Positions 54,786 through 63,705 of a stretch of DNA of 64,000 nucleotides are shown one piece after another. Numbering within the stretch: the first letter of the stretch is position 1; every line of letters starts with the position of its first letter. Below the pieces are notes generated by a model, which saw only the letters and a program-made list of their open reading frames with translations, did not search any database and was not told the origin of the DNA. The DNA comes from Roseicyclus marinus. Lineage in GTDB: Bacteria > Pseudomonadota > Alphaproteobacteria > Rhodobacterales > Rhodobacteraceae. The stretch covers positions 54,669 to 118,668 of the forward strand of contig NZ_JASJOF010000010.1 of NCBI RefSeq assembly GCF_030163795.1, read 5' to 3'. Position numbers and translations under genes: made by a program.

Positions 54786-55673
54786 TCAGGCGCGCAGGCC
54801 CTTGCCGCGCAGGCGGGCGGCGATTTCGGCGATATGGGCGGGGCCGGTCTCGCAGCAGCCGCCGATGATCGTCGCGCCCAGATCGATCCAGCGCATCGCG
54901 TGATCGGCATAGGCGGCAGGCCCCATGTCGCGGCGGGCGGAGAGGGTATCGGTCGTGGGGCGGGCGGCGAGAAATTCCTTGGTGATCTGGGTGAAACCAT
55001 TGGCATAGGCGCCGAAGGGCAGGCCGCTGTGGCCGAAGATCGCCAGCGCCGCGGGCATCGCCTCGGGGGCGGAGCAATTGGCGAGGATGGCCTGTGCGCG
55101 CCCCGGCAGGAGCGGCAGCAGGTCGGCCACCTTTTCGCCCGAGCGCAGGATCGTGCCATCCTCGTCATCGAGGGTGACGGAGAGCCAGACCGGCCTGCCC
55201 TGCCCCTCGGCGGCGGCGAGCGCGGCCTCGGCATGGCCGAGGGAGGCCACGCTTTCGAACAGGATCAGGTCGGCCCCGCCCGATACCATGGTCACCATCT
55301 CGGCATAGAGCGGGATGGCGGTGGCGGGATCGGGGTGCAGATCGGGGCGGTAGGTGGCGCCGAGCGGGCCGATGGAGCCCGCGATCAGGCCGCGGCCATG
55401 GGTGGCGCGGGCGGCCTCGGCCTCGGCCATGGCGGCAGCGTGGAGGGGCGCGAAGAGATGGTCGAGACCGTCGGGCGCGAGCCGGTCATGGTGGATCGCA
55501 TAGGTGTTGGTGGTCGCGATATCGGCCCCGGCGGCGAAGTAATCGGCGTGGATGCCCTGCAGGAGGCCCGGGTGATCCATCATGGCGCGCGTCGACCAGA
55601 GCGGCGTGGGCTTGTCGCCCGCGCGCGCCACAAGCTCCTGCCCGATACCGCCGTCCAGAAGGGTGATGGTCAT
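54786..55673 (-). CDS. Homocysteine S-methyltransferase (BHMT/MmuM family)
   Basis: A 295-residue methyltransferase moving a methyl group to homocysteine. Family parts are ITLLDGGIGQELVARAG, ATTNTYAIHHDRL and AGSIGPLGATYRPD; zinc-binding cysteines lie in ILANCSAPEAM and IIGGCCETGP. The methyl donor (betaine or S-methylmethionine) cannot be told. Start ATG 55673 with GGGAG upstream. It converges with the RTX gene. Confidence 0.9.
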   Translation of the reverse strand: MTITLLDGGIGQELVARAGDKPTPLWSTRAMMDHPGLLQGIHADYFAAGADIATTNTYAIHHDRLAPDGLDHLFAPLHAAAMAEAEAARATHGRGLIAGSIGPLGATYRPDLHPDPATAIPLYAEMVTMVSGGADLILFESVASLGHAEAALAAAEGQGRPVWLSVTLDDEDGTILRSGEKVADLLPLLPGRAQAILANCSAPEAMPAALAIFGHSGLPFGAYANGFTQITKEFLAARPTTDTLSARRDMGPAAYADHAMRWIDLGATIIGGCCETGPAHIAEIAARLRGKGLRA

Positions 55674-56007
55674 CGCGATACTCCCGGCAAGGCAAGGGTG
55701 GATGTCGTGCGGATGGGGGGCGATCGCCCCCCTACGCGGCGCGGTGCAGGGCGTGTGATCGGACGACATCGCGTGTCAGTCAATATGTCGAGCCATCTTT
55801 TTCGGGGCGTGATGACCCCGAGCGGGGACCCTGCGACGGGGCGTGCGGGGTGTCGGACAGGCCCCGGGGCGGCGGGCGGGAGGCGACCGGCCCCCGATCC
55901 CGGTCGCGCGTTACAGGCGGCAGGAAACCGGCGGCCCCGAAACTTCGACCGCGCCGAGGCCGTGGCTGTAGCTGTGGGCATCATCAGAAAGGCCTGGGGA
56001 ACGGGAC
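55674..56007. other. Intergenic region, nothing recognised
   Basis: A 334-base region between the homocysteine methyltransferase and doxX-like genes. I see no gene, tRNA, or clear promoter, though it should hold divergent promoters. Confidence 0.5.
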
Positions 56008-56400
56008 ATGTTGAGGACGGGATTTGTCGCGGGCGGTGCGCGGGCGGCGCTGGATCTGGCGGGCCGGGGTCTTTTGGCGCTTCTGTTCATCGGGGGGGCG
56101 GTTCAAAAGACGCTGGACCCCGCGCCGGTCATGGCGATGCTGGACGGGCTTGGCCTGCCGGGGGCGCTGATCTGGCCGCTTGCGGGCTTCAACGCGCTGG
56201 GGGCTGTGGCGCTGTTTCTTCCGGGCCTGACATGCCGCGCGGCGCTGGTTCTGGCGCTCTATTGCATGGCGACGAGCGCGGTCCACTGGCAGTTGCGCGC
56301 CGACCCCTGGCAGGTGACGATCATGGTCAAGAACTGGGCCGTGGCCGGTGGGCTTTTGATCCTCGCGGCGCGCCCTGCCCCGGATCCGCGTCGTGCGTGA
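56008..56400 (+). CDS. DoxX family membrane protein
   Basis: A 130-residue DoxX-like integral membrane protein with four predicted helices (e.g. GRGLLALLFIGGAVQKTLDP, LIWPLAGFNALGAVALFLPG, ALVLALYCMATSAVHW, NWAVAGGLLILAARP). The N-terminal GLLALLFIGGAVQK matches the family's start. Function varies; some help quinone or redox systems. It stands alone before tRNA-Leu. Confidence 0.85.
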   Translation: MLRTGFVAGGARAALDLAGRGLLALLFIGGAVQKTLDPAPVMAMLDGLGLPGALIWPLAGFNALGAVALFLPGLTCRAALVLALYCMATSAVHWQLRADPWQVTIMVKNWAVAGGLLILAARPAPDPRRA

Positions 56401-56450
56401 CGCGGCGCGGCTGACCTGACAGCCCGGACAGGACCCCGATGGAGCCAAGA

Positions 56451-56535
56451 TGGTGCGGGTGAAGGGACTCGAACCCCCACGCCTTGCGGCGCCAGAACCT
56501 AAATCTGGTGCGTCTACCAGTTCCGCCACACCCGC
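56451..56535 (-). tRNA. tRNA-Leu (anticodon UAG)
   Basis: The 85-base minus-strand sequence folds as a type II tRNA: acceptor GCGGGTG/CACCCGC, anticodon stem CCAGA/TCTGG around loop TTTAGGT, and a long variable arm (CGCCGCAAGGCG). The T-arm has GGTTCGAGTCC, and CCA is encoded. The anticodon UAG reads CUA and CUG leucine codons. Confidence 0.96.
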
Positions 56536-56767
56536 AACGGGAGGCGGTCTAGCAGAGGTGGTGCGACAGCTCTAGCGTGAAAATCACCCGGTTCTGTCGC
56601 GCGGCAGGTGGGCCGGAAGGCGCTTGCCGTCTTTGGCTTTCGCGCAACAGTTCCGATGCCGTTCAAGAGCATTGCGAAATTTTCATGTGTCGCGCGGGCC
56701 GTCGCGGGCTAGGCTGAGATCATAAAACAAGGGCGCAAAAAGCGTCCATGACCGAGCAGGTTTCGAC

Positions 56768-57259
56768 ATGACAGACTTGATCTCTCTCGCAGCGGGGCTG
56801 CGGGTGGATGACATGGGTGCGGGCGCGCCCATGGCGATCGCGCCCGGCACCCCGGTTCTGACGCTCGACGGTGCGCTGCCGATCGAGCATCTCTACCCCG
56901 GCGACCGGCTGGTGACGCGGCATGGCGCGCGGGCGCTTGTGGCGATTGACCGGGTCACGCTGATGGCGGGAACGCCCATCGTGCAGGTCACCAAGAACGC
57001 CCTGGGCGGACGCCCGGAACGCGATCTTTGGCTGCCTGCGACGCAGCGGTTGGTGATCCGTGACTGGCGCGCCAAGGCGCTTTATGGACAGGCACAGGTC
57101 TGCATTCCCGCCGGTCAGCTGGCCGATGGTGAATTCATCCGGCTGACGGAATTGGCGGAGGATGTCACCGGTTTCGCGCTGCGCTTTGGCCGGCCGGAGG
57201 TCTTTTATGCCGACGGGTTGGAATTGGCCTCGGCCGATGTGCTGACCATCCCGGCCTGA
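56768..57259 (+). CDS. Hint-domain protein lacking the usual Cys
   Basis: A 163-residue Hint_2-type domain protein. APGTPVLTLDGALPIEHLYP and GDRLVTRHGARAL resemble the start of Hedgehog/intein domains, and LWLPATQRLVIRDWRAKALYG includes a Hint-like His-free turn. Standard autoprocessing Hint domains begin with Cys or Ser; here the position is Ala in MAIAPGTP. It may be a binding fold only. Its end overlaps the nnrD end by 55 bases antisense. Confidence 0.7.
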   Translation: MTDLISLAAGLRVDDMGAGAPMAIAPGTPVLTLDGALPIEHLYPGDRLVTRHGARALVAIDRVTLMAGTPIVQVTKNALGGRPERDLWLPATQRLVIRDWRAKALYGQAQVCIPAGQLADGEFIRLTELAEDVTGFALRFGRPEVFYADGLELASADVLTIPA

Positions 57260-58863
57260 CCGGGAGCCCCGCCCGCAAGCCTGCGCAGGACATGTGGAAG
57301 AGCCTCTGACAGGTCTTCGGCGATGAGGCCGGGGCCGACATGGCGCGCGGCCTCGACATGGAGCCAGGCCGCCGCCTGAGCCGCCGCCATCGGAGCGAGG
57401 CCACGGGCCAAAAGCCCGGTGATGAATCCCGCCAGAACATCGCCCGCCCCTGCCGTCGCCAGCCAAGGTGCTGCGCGGTGCCCGGTCGCGGCATGGACGC
57501 GGCAGGTGCCCGAGGCATCGGCGATGATCGTATCGCGCCCCTTGAGCAGCAGCGTGCAGCCCGCGCGTGCCGCCGCGTCGCGGGCCGCATCAATGCGGCC
57601 ATAGGCCGGGCCCACGGTGGGGGCATCGGCAAGGCGGCGGGCGAGGTCGGGAAAGAGGCGGGCGAATTCGCCATCATGCGGGGTGAGGATCACGCCGGGG
57701 TGGAGCGCGGTGAACAGCGCCGCCGGGTCCTCGGCAAAGGCGCTCAGGGCATCGGCGTCGAGGACGAGCGGACGGCGCGCGGCGAGGGCCAAGGGAACGA
57801 GGGCGCGGGCGGCATCGAGCCCGAGGCCGGGGCCGAGGCAGAGCGCGCTGAGGCGCTGGTCGGCCAGCAGGCTGGTGCAGGCTGCGGCGTCGGGGATCTC
57901 GCGCAGCATGATCGCGGTCAGTTGGGAAGCGCATTCGGCCATGGCCTCGGGCGGGGCGGCGACGGTGACGAGGCCCGCGCCGATGCGCAATGCGGCGCGC
58001 GCGGCCAGACGCGCGGCCCCGCTGCGCCCGAACCCGCCGGAAAAGACCAGCGCATGGCCATGGTCGTATTTGTGGCCGGAGGGCTTGAGGATATCGGCCG
58101 CCCGCGGCGCGCCAATGAGGCGGGCCGGGCCGGGCGGCGCGTCCTCTGCCCCCTCCCCTGCCCCGTCAGCTATGCCGATATCGCAGACCACGAGCCTGCC
58201 GCAGAGGTCGGGACCGGAGGACAGCACATGCCCGCGCTTGGCGGCATGGAAGGTGACGGTGAGATCGGCGCGCAGGCAGGGTTCTGTGCCCGCGTCATTG
58301 GCCAGCACGCGGCCTGAATCCGCGCAGAGGCCCGAGGGGATGTCGACCGCCACGCGGCGGACATCGCGGAATACCGGACCCTCGAGCCGGGACAGGAGCG
58401 CCTGCGCAAGATCCGCGCCGAGGCCGCGGGTCAGGCCCGTGCCGAAGAGCGCGTCGATCACCACGCAAGGCACGCCGGGCAAGGGCTGTGGCAGGTGATG
58501 CGGCAGGGCGCCGAACGGCCCCATGGCGGACCAGCGCGCATGGTTGGTGGCCGCATCGGGCGGCAGGCGCGCCGGATCGCCCAAGAGGGCCACATCGACC
58601 GACCAGCCCCAGCCTTTCAGCACGCGGGCGATGACGAAACCGTCGCCGCCGTTGTTGCCCGGGCCGCACAGAACGAGGGCATGGCCGGTGGTGGCGGCCA
58701 GATCGGGCCAGGTGGCGAAGAGGGCATCGACGGTGCCGCGACCGGCGCGTTCCATCAGGTCGAGCCCGGTGGCGCGGCCGGTTGCGAAGGCTGCCTGCTC
58801 GGCCGCGCGCATCTCGGCGGCGGTCAGAAGCAGGTCGGGGCGCGTTGTTTCAAGTTTGCCCAT
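57205..58863 (-). CDS. nnrD: Bifunctional NAD(P)H-hydrate epimerase/dehydratase
   Basis: A 552-residue NAD(P)HX repair enzyme. The N-terminal YjeF_N epimerase domain (residues ~1-210) has VLCGPGNNGGDGFVIARVL and VIDALFGTGLTRGL. The C-terminal dehydratase domain (~230-540) has SGHKYDHGHALVFSGGFG, ILTPHDGEFARLFPDL and WLATAGAGDVLAGFITGL. It repairs damaged NAD(P)H. Start ATG 58863. Its last codons overlap the Hint gene antisense. Confidence 0.95.
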   Translation of the reverse strand: MGKLETTRPDLLLTAAEMRAAEQAAFATGRATGLDLMERAGRGTVDALFATWPDLAATTGHALVLCGPGNNGGDGFVIARVLKGWGWSVDVALLGDPARLPPDAATNHARWSAMGPFGALPHHLPQPLPGVPCVVIDALFGTGLTRGLGADLAQALLSRLEGPVFRDVRRVAVDIPSGLCADSGRVLANDAGTEPCLRADLTVTFHAAKRGHVLSSGPDLCGRLVVCDIGIADGAGEGAEDAPPGPARLIGAPRAADILKPSGHKYDHGHALVFSGGFGRSGAARLAARAALRIGAGLVTVAAPPEAMAECASQLTAIMLREIPDAAACTSLLADQRLSALCLGPGLGLDAARALVPLALAARRPLVLDADALSAFAEDPAALFTALHPGVILTPHDGEFARLFPDLARRLADAPTVGPAYGRIDAARDAAARAGCTLLLKGRDTIIADASGTCRVHAATGHRAAPWLATAGAGDVLAGFITGLLARGLAPMAAAQAAAWLHVEAARHVGPGLIAEDLSEALPHVLRRLAGGAPGQAGMVSTSAEANSNPSA

Positions 58864-58959
58864 TTTATGTGCTTTCCGCCCATTATGTAAACACCAGCCC
58901 CGGATTCCCATGGCCAGCCCGCGATCCCCCGACGCTAGCGCATGGACGCTCTCCCGTGA

Positions 58960-59346
<387 letters not shown>

Positions 59347-59427
59347 CCGCGCACGCCCCCATATCATCGGCCCGCGCCATGCCGGCAAGGGCCAGACACA
59401 GGACCACTACGTCAAGGGAAGGTCACG

Positions 59428-60834
59428 ATGAGCAAAGAAGCATTCCTGAAACTCATGAAGGATGAAGGGGCGGAATACGTCGATATCCGCTTCACCGATC
59501 CGCGCGGCAAGCTGCAGCACGTGACGGTCATCGCCGATCTGGTCGACGAGGATTTCATCGACGAAGGCTTCATGTTCGACGGCTCGTCGATCGCAGGCTG
59601 GAAGGGCATCGAAGCCTCCGACATGAAGCTGATGCTCGACACGTCGAGCGCCTATGTCGATCCCTTCTACGCCGAAAAGACCATCTGCGTGCATTGCAAC
59701 GTGGTCGAGCCCGACACCGGCGAAGCGTACAACCGCGACCCGCGCGGCACCGCGCTGCTGGCCGAGGCCTATCTGAAGTCGACCGGCATCGGTGACGCGT
59801 TCTATTGCGGCCCGGAAGCCGAATTCTTCGTCTTCGACGACGTGCGCTATGCCGTGACGATGAACAAGGTGTCCTTCGAAGTCGACGCGGTTGACGGCGC
59901 ATGGAACACCGACACCGAGTACGAAATGGGCAACACCGGCCACCGTCCCGGCATCAAGGGCGGCTATTTCCCGGTCAACCCGATCGACCCCGGTCAGGAC
60001 CTGCGGTCCGAAATGCTGTCCACGATGAAGCGGATGGGCATGAAGGTCGACAAGCACCATCACGAGGTCGCGTCGAACCAGCACGAACTGGGCCTGATCT
60101 TCAGCACGCTGACCAAGCAGGCCGACGAGCTGCAGAAGTACAAGTACGTCATCCACAACGTCGCCCATGCCTACGGCAAGTCGGTGACCTTCATGCCCAA
60201 GCCCATGGCGGGCGACAACGGCACCGGCATGCACGTCAACATGTCGATCTGGAAGGACGGCAAGCCGCTCTTTGCGGGTGACAAGTATGCCGACCTGTCG
60301 GACGAGGCGCTGTATTTCATCGGCGGCATCCTGAAGCATGCCAAGTCGCTGAACGCCTTCACCAACCCGTCGACCAACAGCTACAAGCGTCTGATCCCCG
60401 GCTTCGAAGCGCCCGTTCTGCGCGCCTATTCGGCCCGCAACCGGTCGGGCTGCGTGCGTATTCCGTGGACCGAAAGCCCCAAGGCCAAGCGCGTCGAGGC
60501 TCGTTTCCCCGATCCGTCGGCGAACCCCTACCTCGCCTTCGCGGCCCTGCTGATGGCGGGTCTGGACGGCATCCAGAACAAGATCCACCCCGGCGATCCG
60601 TCGGACAAGGACCTGTACGATCTGCCCCCCGAGGAGCTGGCAGGCATCCCCACCGTCTGCGCATCCTTGCGCGAGGCGCTGGAAAGCCTGGAAGCCGATC
60701 ACGACTACCTCATCAAGGGCGACGTGTTCACCAAGGACCAGATCGAAGCCTACATGGCGCTCAAGTGGGACGAGGTGTATGCCTTCGAGCACACCCCGCA
60801 CCCGATCGAGTACAAGATGTACTACAGCTGCTGA
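59428..60834 (+). CDS. glnA: Glutamine synthetase type I
   Basis: A 468-residue GSI making glutamine from glutamate, ammonia and ATP. Visible: FMFDGSSIAGWKGIEASDM, PEAEFFVFDDVRY (Mg-binding Glu), FMPKPMAGDNGTGMHVNMS and the adenylylation Tyr in KDLYDLPPEE. The normal GlnE/GlnB control is likely. A terminator follows. Confidence 0.98.
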   Translation: MSKEAFLKLMKDEGAEYVDIRFTDPRGKLQHVTVIADLVDEDFIDEGFMFDGSSIAGWKGIEASDMKLMLDTSSAYVDPFYAEKTICVHCNVVEPDTGEAYNRDPRGTALLAEAYLKSTGIGDAFYCGPEAEFFVFDDVRYAVTMNKVSFEVDAVDGAWNTDTEYEMGNTGHRPGIKGGYFPVNPIDPGQDLRSEMLSTMKRMGMKVDKHHHEVASNQHELGLIFSTLTKQADELQKYKYVIHNVAHAYGKSVTFMPKPMAGDNGTGMHVNMSIWKDGKPLFAGDKYADLSDEALYFIGGILKHAKSLNAFTNPSTNSYKRLIPGFEAPVLRAYSARNRSGCVRIPWTESPKAKRVEARFPDPSANPYLAFAALLMAGLDGIQNKIHPGDPSDKDLYDLPPEELAGIPTVCASLREALESLEADHDYLIKGDVFTKDQIEAYMALKWDEVYAFEHTPHPIEYKMYYSC

Positions 60835-60855
60835 TCGCAGGCTGGATCAAACAGG

Positions 60856-60884
60856 AAACGGGCGCAGCGAGGCGCCCGTTTTCC
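60856..60884 (+). terminator. Intrinsic terminator after glnA
   Basis: AAACGGGCGC/GCGCCCGTTT, a 10-bp stem with a 6-base loop, followed by TCCGTTT. Confidence 0.85.
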
Positions 60885-60925
60885 GTTTGAGGCGGGTCTG
60901 ATCGTGCCGGGGCGCGCAACCCTCT

Positions 60926-61117
60926 TCAGAACCGCCCGAAGCGGCGCAGGAGGCGGAAGGCCTGTCTGGCGCGGTCACCGCCCTGCCGAAGCTGTGCTTG
61001 TTGTTCGGGCGTCGCATCGGGACGCCCGCGCGTCATGCGCCGCACGCCCGCGTCGATGCCCCGGTTCAGGATCTGGTTGATCGCGCGGCGCACGATCATC
61101 GTGATCATTCGGTCCAT
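60926..61117 (-). CDS. Small basic hypothetical protein
   Basis: A 63-residue Arg-rich protein (MIVRRAINQILNRGIDAGVR and QAFRLLRRFGRF) with no clear family. Start ATG 61117 with AAAGGGG upstream; a longer frame to 61168 exists. It lies after scpB on the same strand, convergent with glnA. Could be a short conserved Rhodobacterales protein; confidence moderate. Confidence 0.55.
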   Translation of the reverse strand: MDRMITMIVRRAINQILNRGIDAGVRRMTRGRPDATPEQQAQLRQGGDRARQAFRLLRRFGRF

Positions 61118-61217
61118 GTCTTTCACCCCTTTGCCGGCGCCCGTCTTGTCGCGGGCGGCCCATGTCATGCCATGCGGGCGGGATTACACCGCGATTGCGG
61201 CAAAAATCCGGACGGGA

Positions 61218-61892
61218 TCAATAATCCTCGTCGTTTTCGGGCAATTGGGCGTCCGCGTCATCGTCGAACATGTCGCCCGTCGCGTCGTCGCGCGGCCCGT
61301 CGGCCTCTGCCCCGTCGGGCGGGCGGCTTTCGAGGAGGCCCGCCTCGCGCAATTCCTTGAGGCCCGGCAGGTCACGGGCGGATTCAAGCCCGAAATGGTC
61401 GAGGAAGGCTTGCGTCACGACATAAGTGACAGGTCGGCCCGGCGTCATCCGGCGGCGGCCGAAGCGGACCCATTCAAGCTCGATCAACTGGTCGACCGTG
61501 CCGCGCGACACGGTCACGCCGCGGATCTCCTCGATCTCGGCGCGGGTGACGGGCTGGTGATAGGCGATGATCGCCAGCGTCTCGATGGCGGCGCGGCTGA
61601 GTTTGCGGGTCTCGACCGTCTCGCGCGCCATGAGGAAGCCCAGATCGGCCGCCGTGCGGATGGCCCAAGCGTCGCCGACGCGGGTGACCTGCACGCCGCG
61701 CCCCTCGTAGCGGCGGCGCAGGAGGTGCACGGCTTCGGCGGGGTCGGAGCCATGCGGCATCCGCGCTTCCATCTCGGCGATGGTCAGGGGTTCGGTGCTG
61801 GCAAACAGCATCGCCTCGACCATGCGTTCCTGTTCGGCCAAGGGCGGCGCGCGGAAGAGGCTGTCGCCCCTGCTGTCGGGTGCATCGCTCAT
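61218..61892 (-). CDS. scpB: Chromosome condensation protein ScpB
   Basis: A 224-residue ScpB that joins ScpA and SMC in chromosome segregation. Visible: MVEAMLFASTEPLTIAEMEA, SRAAIETLAIIAYHQPVTR and EIRGVTVSRGTVDQLIE, the tandem winged helices. The C-terminal ~40 residues are acidic (DDATGDMFDDDADAQ). Its start overlaps the scpA stop by four bases. Confidence 0.95.
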   Translation of the reverse strand: MSDAPDSRGDSLFRAPPLAEQERMVEAMLFASTEPLTIAEMEARMPHGSDPAEAVHLLRRRYEGRGVQVTRVGDAWAIRTAADLGFLMARETVETRKLSRAAIETLAIIAYHQPVTRAEIEEIRGVTVSRGTVDQLIELEWVRFGRRRMTPGRPVTYVVTQAFLDHFGLESARDLPGLKELREAGLLESRPPDGAEADGPRDDATGDMFDDDADAQLPENDEDY

Positions 61893-62692
61893 GGATCGTC
61901 CCTGCGGCGGAGTTCGATGGGGGCGAAGGTTTCGGTCTGGCGGATCTGGACGCGGCCCGCCTTGGCCAGTTCGAGTGCTGCGGCGAAATTGGCGGCCGTG
62001 GCGGAGCGGCGGCGCTTGGGATCGGTCTGCCAGCCATCTGGCAGATAGCTCATCAGGTCGGTCCAGTCGCCCGCGTAGCCTATCAGGCCGCGCATCCGGT
62101 CAAGCGCCTCTTCCATGGTCAGGACGCTGTCGCGGTCGAGCACGAAGGGGCGGAAATCGTCGCGGGTGCGGATGCGGGCATAGGCCTGCATCAGGTCGAG
62201 GAGACCGGCGGTGTAGGTGATGCGCTTCGCGGTGGTCATCTGTTCGGAGGCGCCACGGGGAAAGCGATCCTGAAACAGGCGGTCACGCGCCATCAGCTTG
62301 GCTGCGCAATCGCGCATGGCGGCCAGGCGTTCGAGCTGGAAGGCGAGATAGGCGGCCATTTCCTCGCCCGAGGGTCCATCCTCGGTCGGGTCGGGCGGCA
62401 GGAGGAGGCGGGATTTGAGAAAGGCGAGCCAGGCCGCCATCACGAGGTAATCGGCGGCCAGTTCAATGCGAAGCTCGCGCGCCTGTTCGATGAAGGCGAG
62501 ATATTGCTCGGTCAGTTGCAGGATCGAGACGCGGCGCAGATCGACCTTTTGGGTGCGCGAGAGCGTCAGGAGCAGGTCGAGCGGCCCTTCGAACCCGTCG
62601 ACATCGACGATCAGCGCCTCGGCCGCGCGGCGCGACGCGACGGCATCCCATTCGGGGCTTTCGTCATTGGCGGCGGTGGGCCGATCAGCCAT
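61889..62692 (-). CDS. scpA: Chromosome condensation protein ScpA
   Basis: A 267-residue kleisin-like ScpA. N-terminal VDGFEGPLDLLLTLSRTQKV and ELAADYLVMAAWLAFLKSR are the standard SMC-binding part; the C-terminal region ends ELAKAGRVQIRQTETFAPI. Start ATG 62692 (MADRPTAAN) overlaps the nagZ end by 8 bases. Overlaps scpB. Confidence 0.95.
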   Translation of the reverse strand: MADRPTAANDESPEWDAVASRRAAEALIVDVDGFEGPLDLLLTLSRTQKVDLRRVSILQLTEQYLAFIEQARELRIELAADYLVMAAWLAFLKSRLLLPPDPTEDGPSGEEMAAYLAFQLERLAAMRDCAAKLMARDRLFQDRFPRGASEQMTTAKRITYTAGLLDLMQAYARIRTRDDFRPFVLDRDSVLTMEEALDRMRGLIGYAGDWTDLMSYLPDGWQTDPKRRRSATAANFAAALELAKAGRVQIRQTETFAPIELRRRDDP

Positions 62693-63698
62693 AGACCTCT
62701 CCGTCCAGAAGGTCGGCAAGGTCGGCCTCGGCGGCCTCGATGTCAAGCGGCTCGGGCGTGTGGCGCGCGGCAAGCGCGGCCTGCGCGCGCTGCAGCGGCA
62801 AGCCCGAAAGCGTGCCGGATTGGGCGACGACGGCCTCCATCTCGGGGCGCTCGCCGTTGCAATGCAGGATCAGGTCGCAGCCTGCCGCCCGCGCGCGCGC
62901 CGCGCGTTCCCCGATGGGGCCGGGCAGCGCCCCCATGGAGAGGTCATCGGTCATGAGCGCGCCCTGAAAGCCCAGATCCTCGCGGATGAGGCGGATCATG
63001 TCGGGCGAGAGCGTGGCGGGCAGATCGTCGCCCAAAGCCTCGTAGACGATATGGGCGGTCATGCCCAAGGGAAGGTCGGCAAGCGGGCGGAAGGCCGCGA
63101 AATCGACACGGCGGAGTTCCTCGAGCGGTGCGGAGACGCGGGGGAGCGTCAGGTGGCTGTCGACCTCGCCCAGACCGTAGCCGGGCAGGTGTTTGAGGAC
63201 GGGCAGGACACCGCCCGCGATCAGCCCCTCGGCCACCGCGCGACCTGCGCCGATCACGGTGTCGGGTTCCGTGCCGTAAAGGCGGTTCCTGAGGATCGGG
63301 TGGGTCGTGTCGCGGGCCACGTCGGCCAGTGGCATACAGTTTACGTCGATGCCCACGCTGCGCAATTCATGCGCGATGAGGCGGGCGCGCAGGCGCATCG
63401 CGCGGGCGGCGCGGAGCGGCCCTGCCTGTGCCATCTGGTCGAGCGCGGGGCGCCATTGCCGCCAATGCGGCGGGCGCATCCGTTGCACCCGCCCGCCTTC
63501 CTGGTCGATCAGGATCGGCGCGTCGCGCCCCACGGCCGCGCGCAAGTCAGAGGTGAGCGCCAGAAGCTGCGTCGGATCCTCGATGTTGCGGGCGAAGAGG
63601 ATGAAGCCCCAAGGCTGCGCCTCGGAGAAAAAGCGCGCCTCGTCGGGGGAGAGGCGGGGGCCCTCGCAGCCGAGGATGGTGGCGGTGGGCCCGGCCAT
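62685..63698 (-). CDS. nagZ: Beta-N-acetylhexosaminidase
   Basis: A 337-residue GH3 NagZ recycling cell wall muropeptides. Visible: ILIDQEGGRVQRMRPPHW, KHLPGYGLGEVDSHLTLP (catalytic Asp-x-His dyad retained, but Tyr replaces the usual His after PG), and the nucleophile Asp in ALMTDDLSMGAL. Start ATG 63698. Order SPOR-nagZ-scpA-scpB is typical of Rhodobacterales. Confidence 0.95.
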   Translation of the reverse strand: MAGPTATILGCEGPRLSPDEARFFSEAQPWGFILFARNIEDPTQLLALTSDLRAAVGRDAPILIDQEGGRVQRMRPPHWRQWRPALDQMAQAGPLRAARAMRLRARLIAHELRSVGIDVNCMPLADVARDTTHPILRNRLYGTEPDTVIGAGRAVAEGLIAGGVLPVLKHLPGYGLGEVDSHLTLPRVSAPLEELRRVDFAAFRPLADLPLGMTAHIVYEALGDDLPATLSPDMIRLIREDLGFQGALMTDDLSMGALPGPIGERAARARAAGCDLILHCNGERPEMEAVVAQSGTLSGLPLQRAQAALAARHTPEPLDIEAAEADLADLLDGEVYG

Positions 63699-63705
63699 CG
63701 TCGCG

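Noticed and set aside
55984..56529. Open frame across the tRNA-Leu and doxX on the minus strand
   Set aside because: The MAELVDAPDLGSGA peptide is a translated tRNA-Leu; the rest is antisense to doxX.
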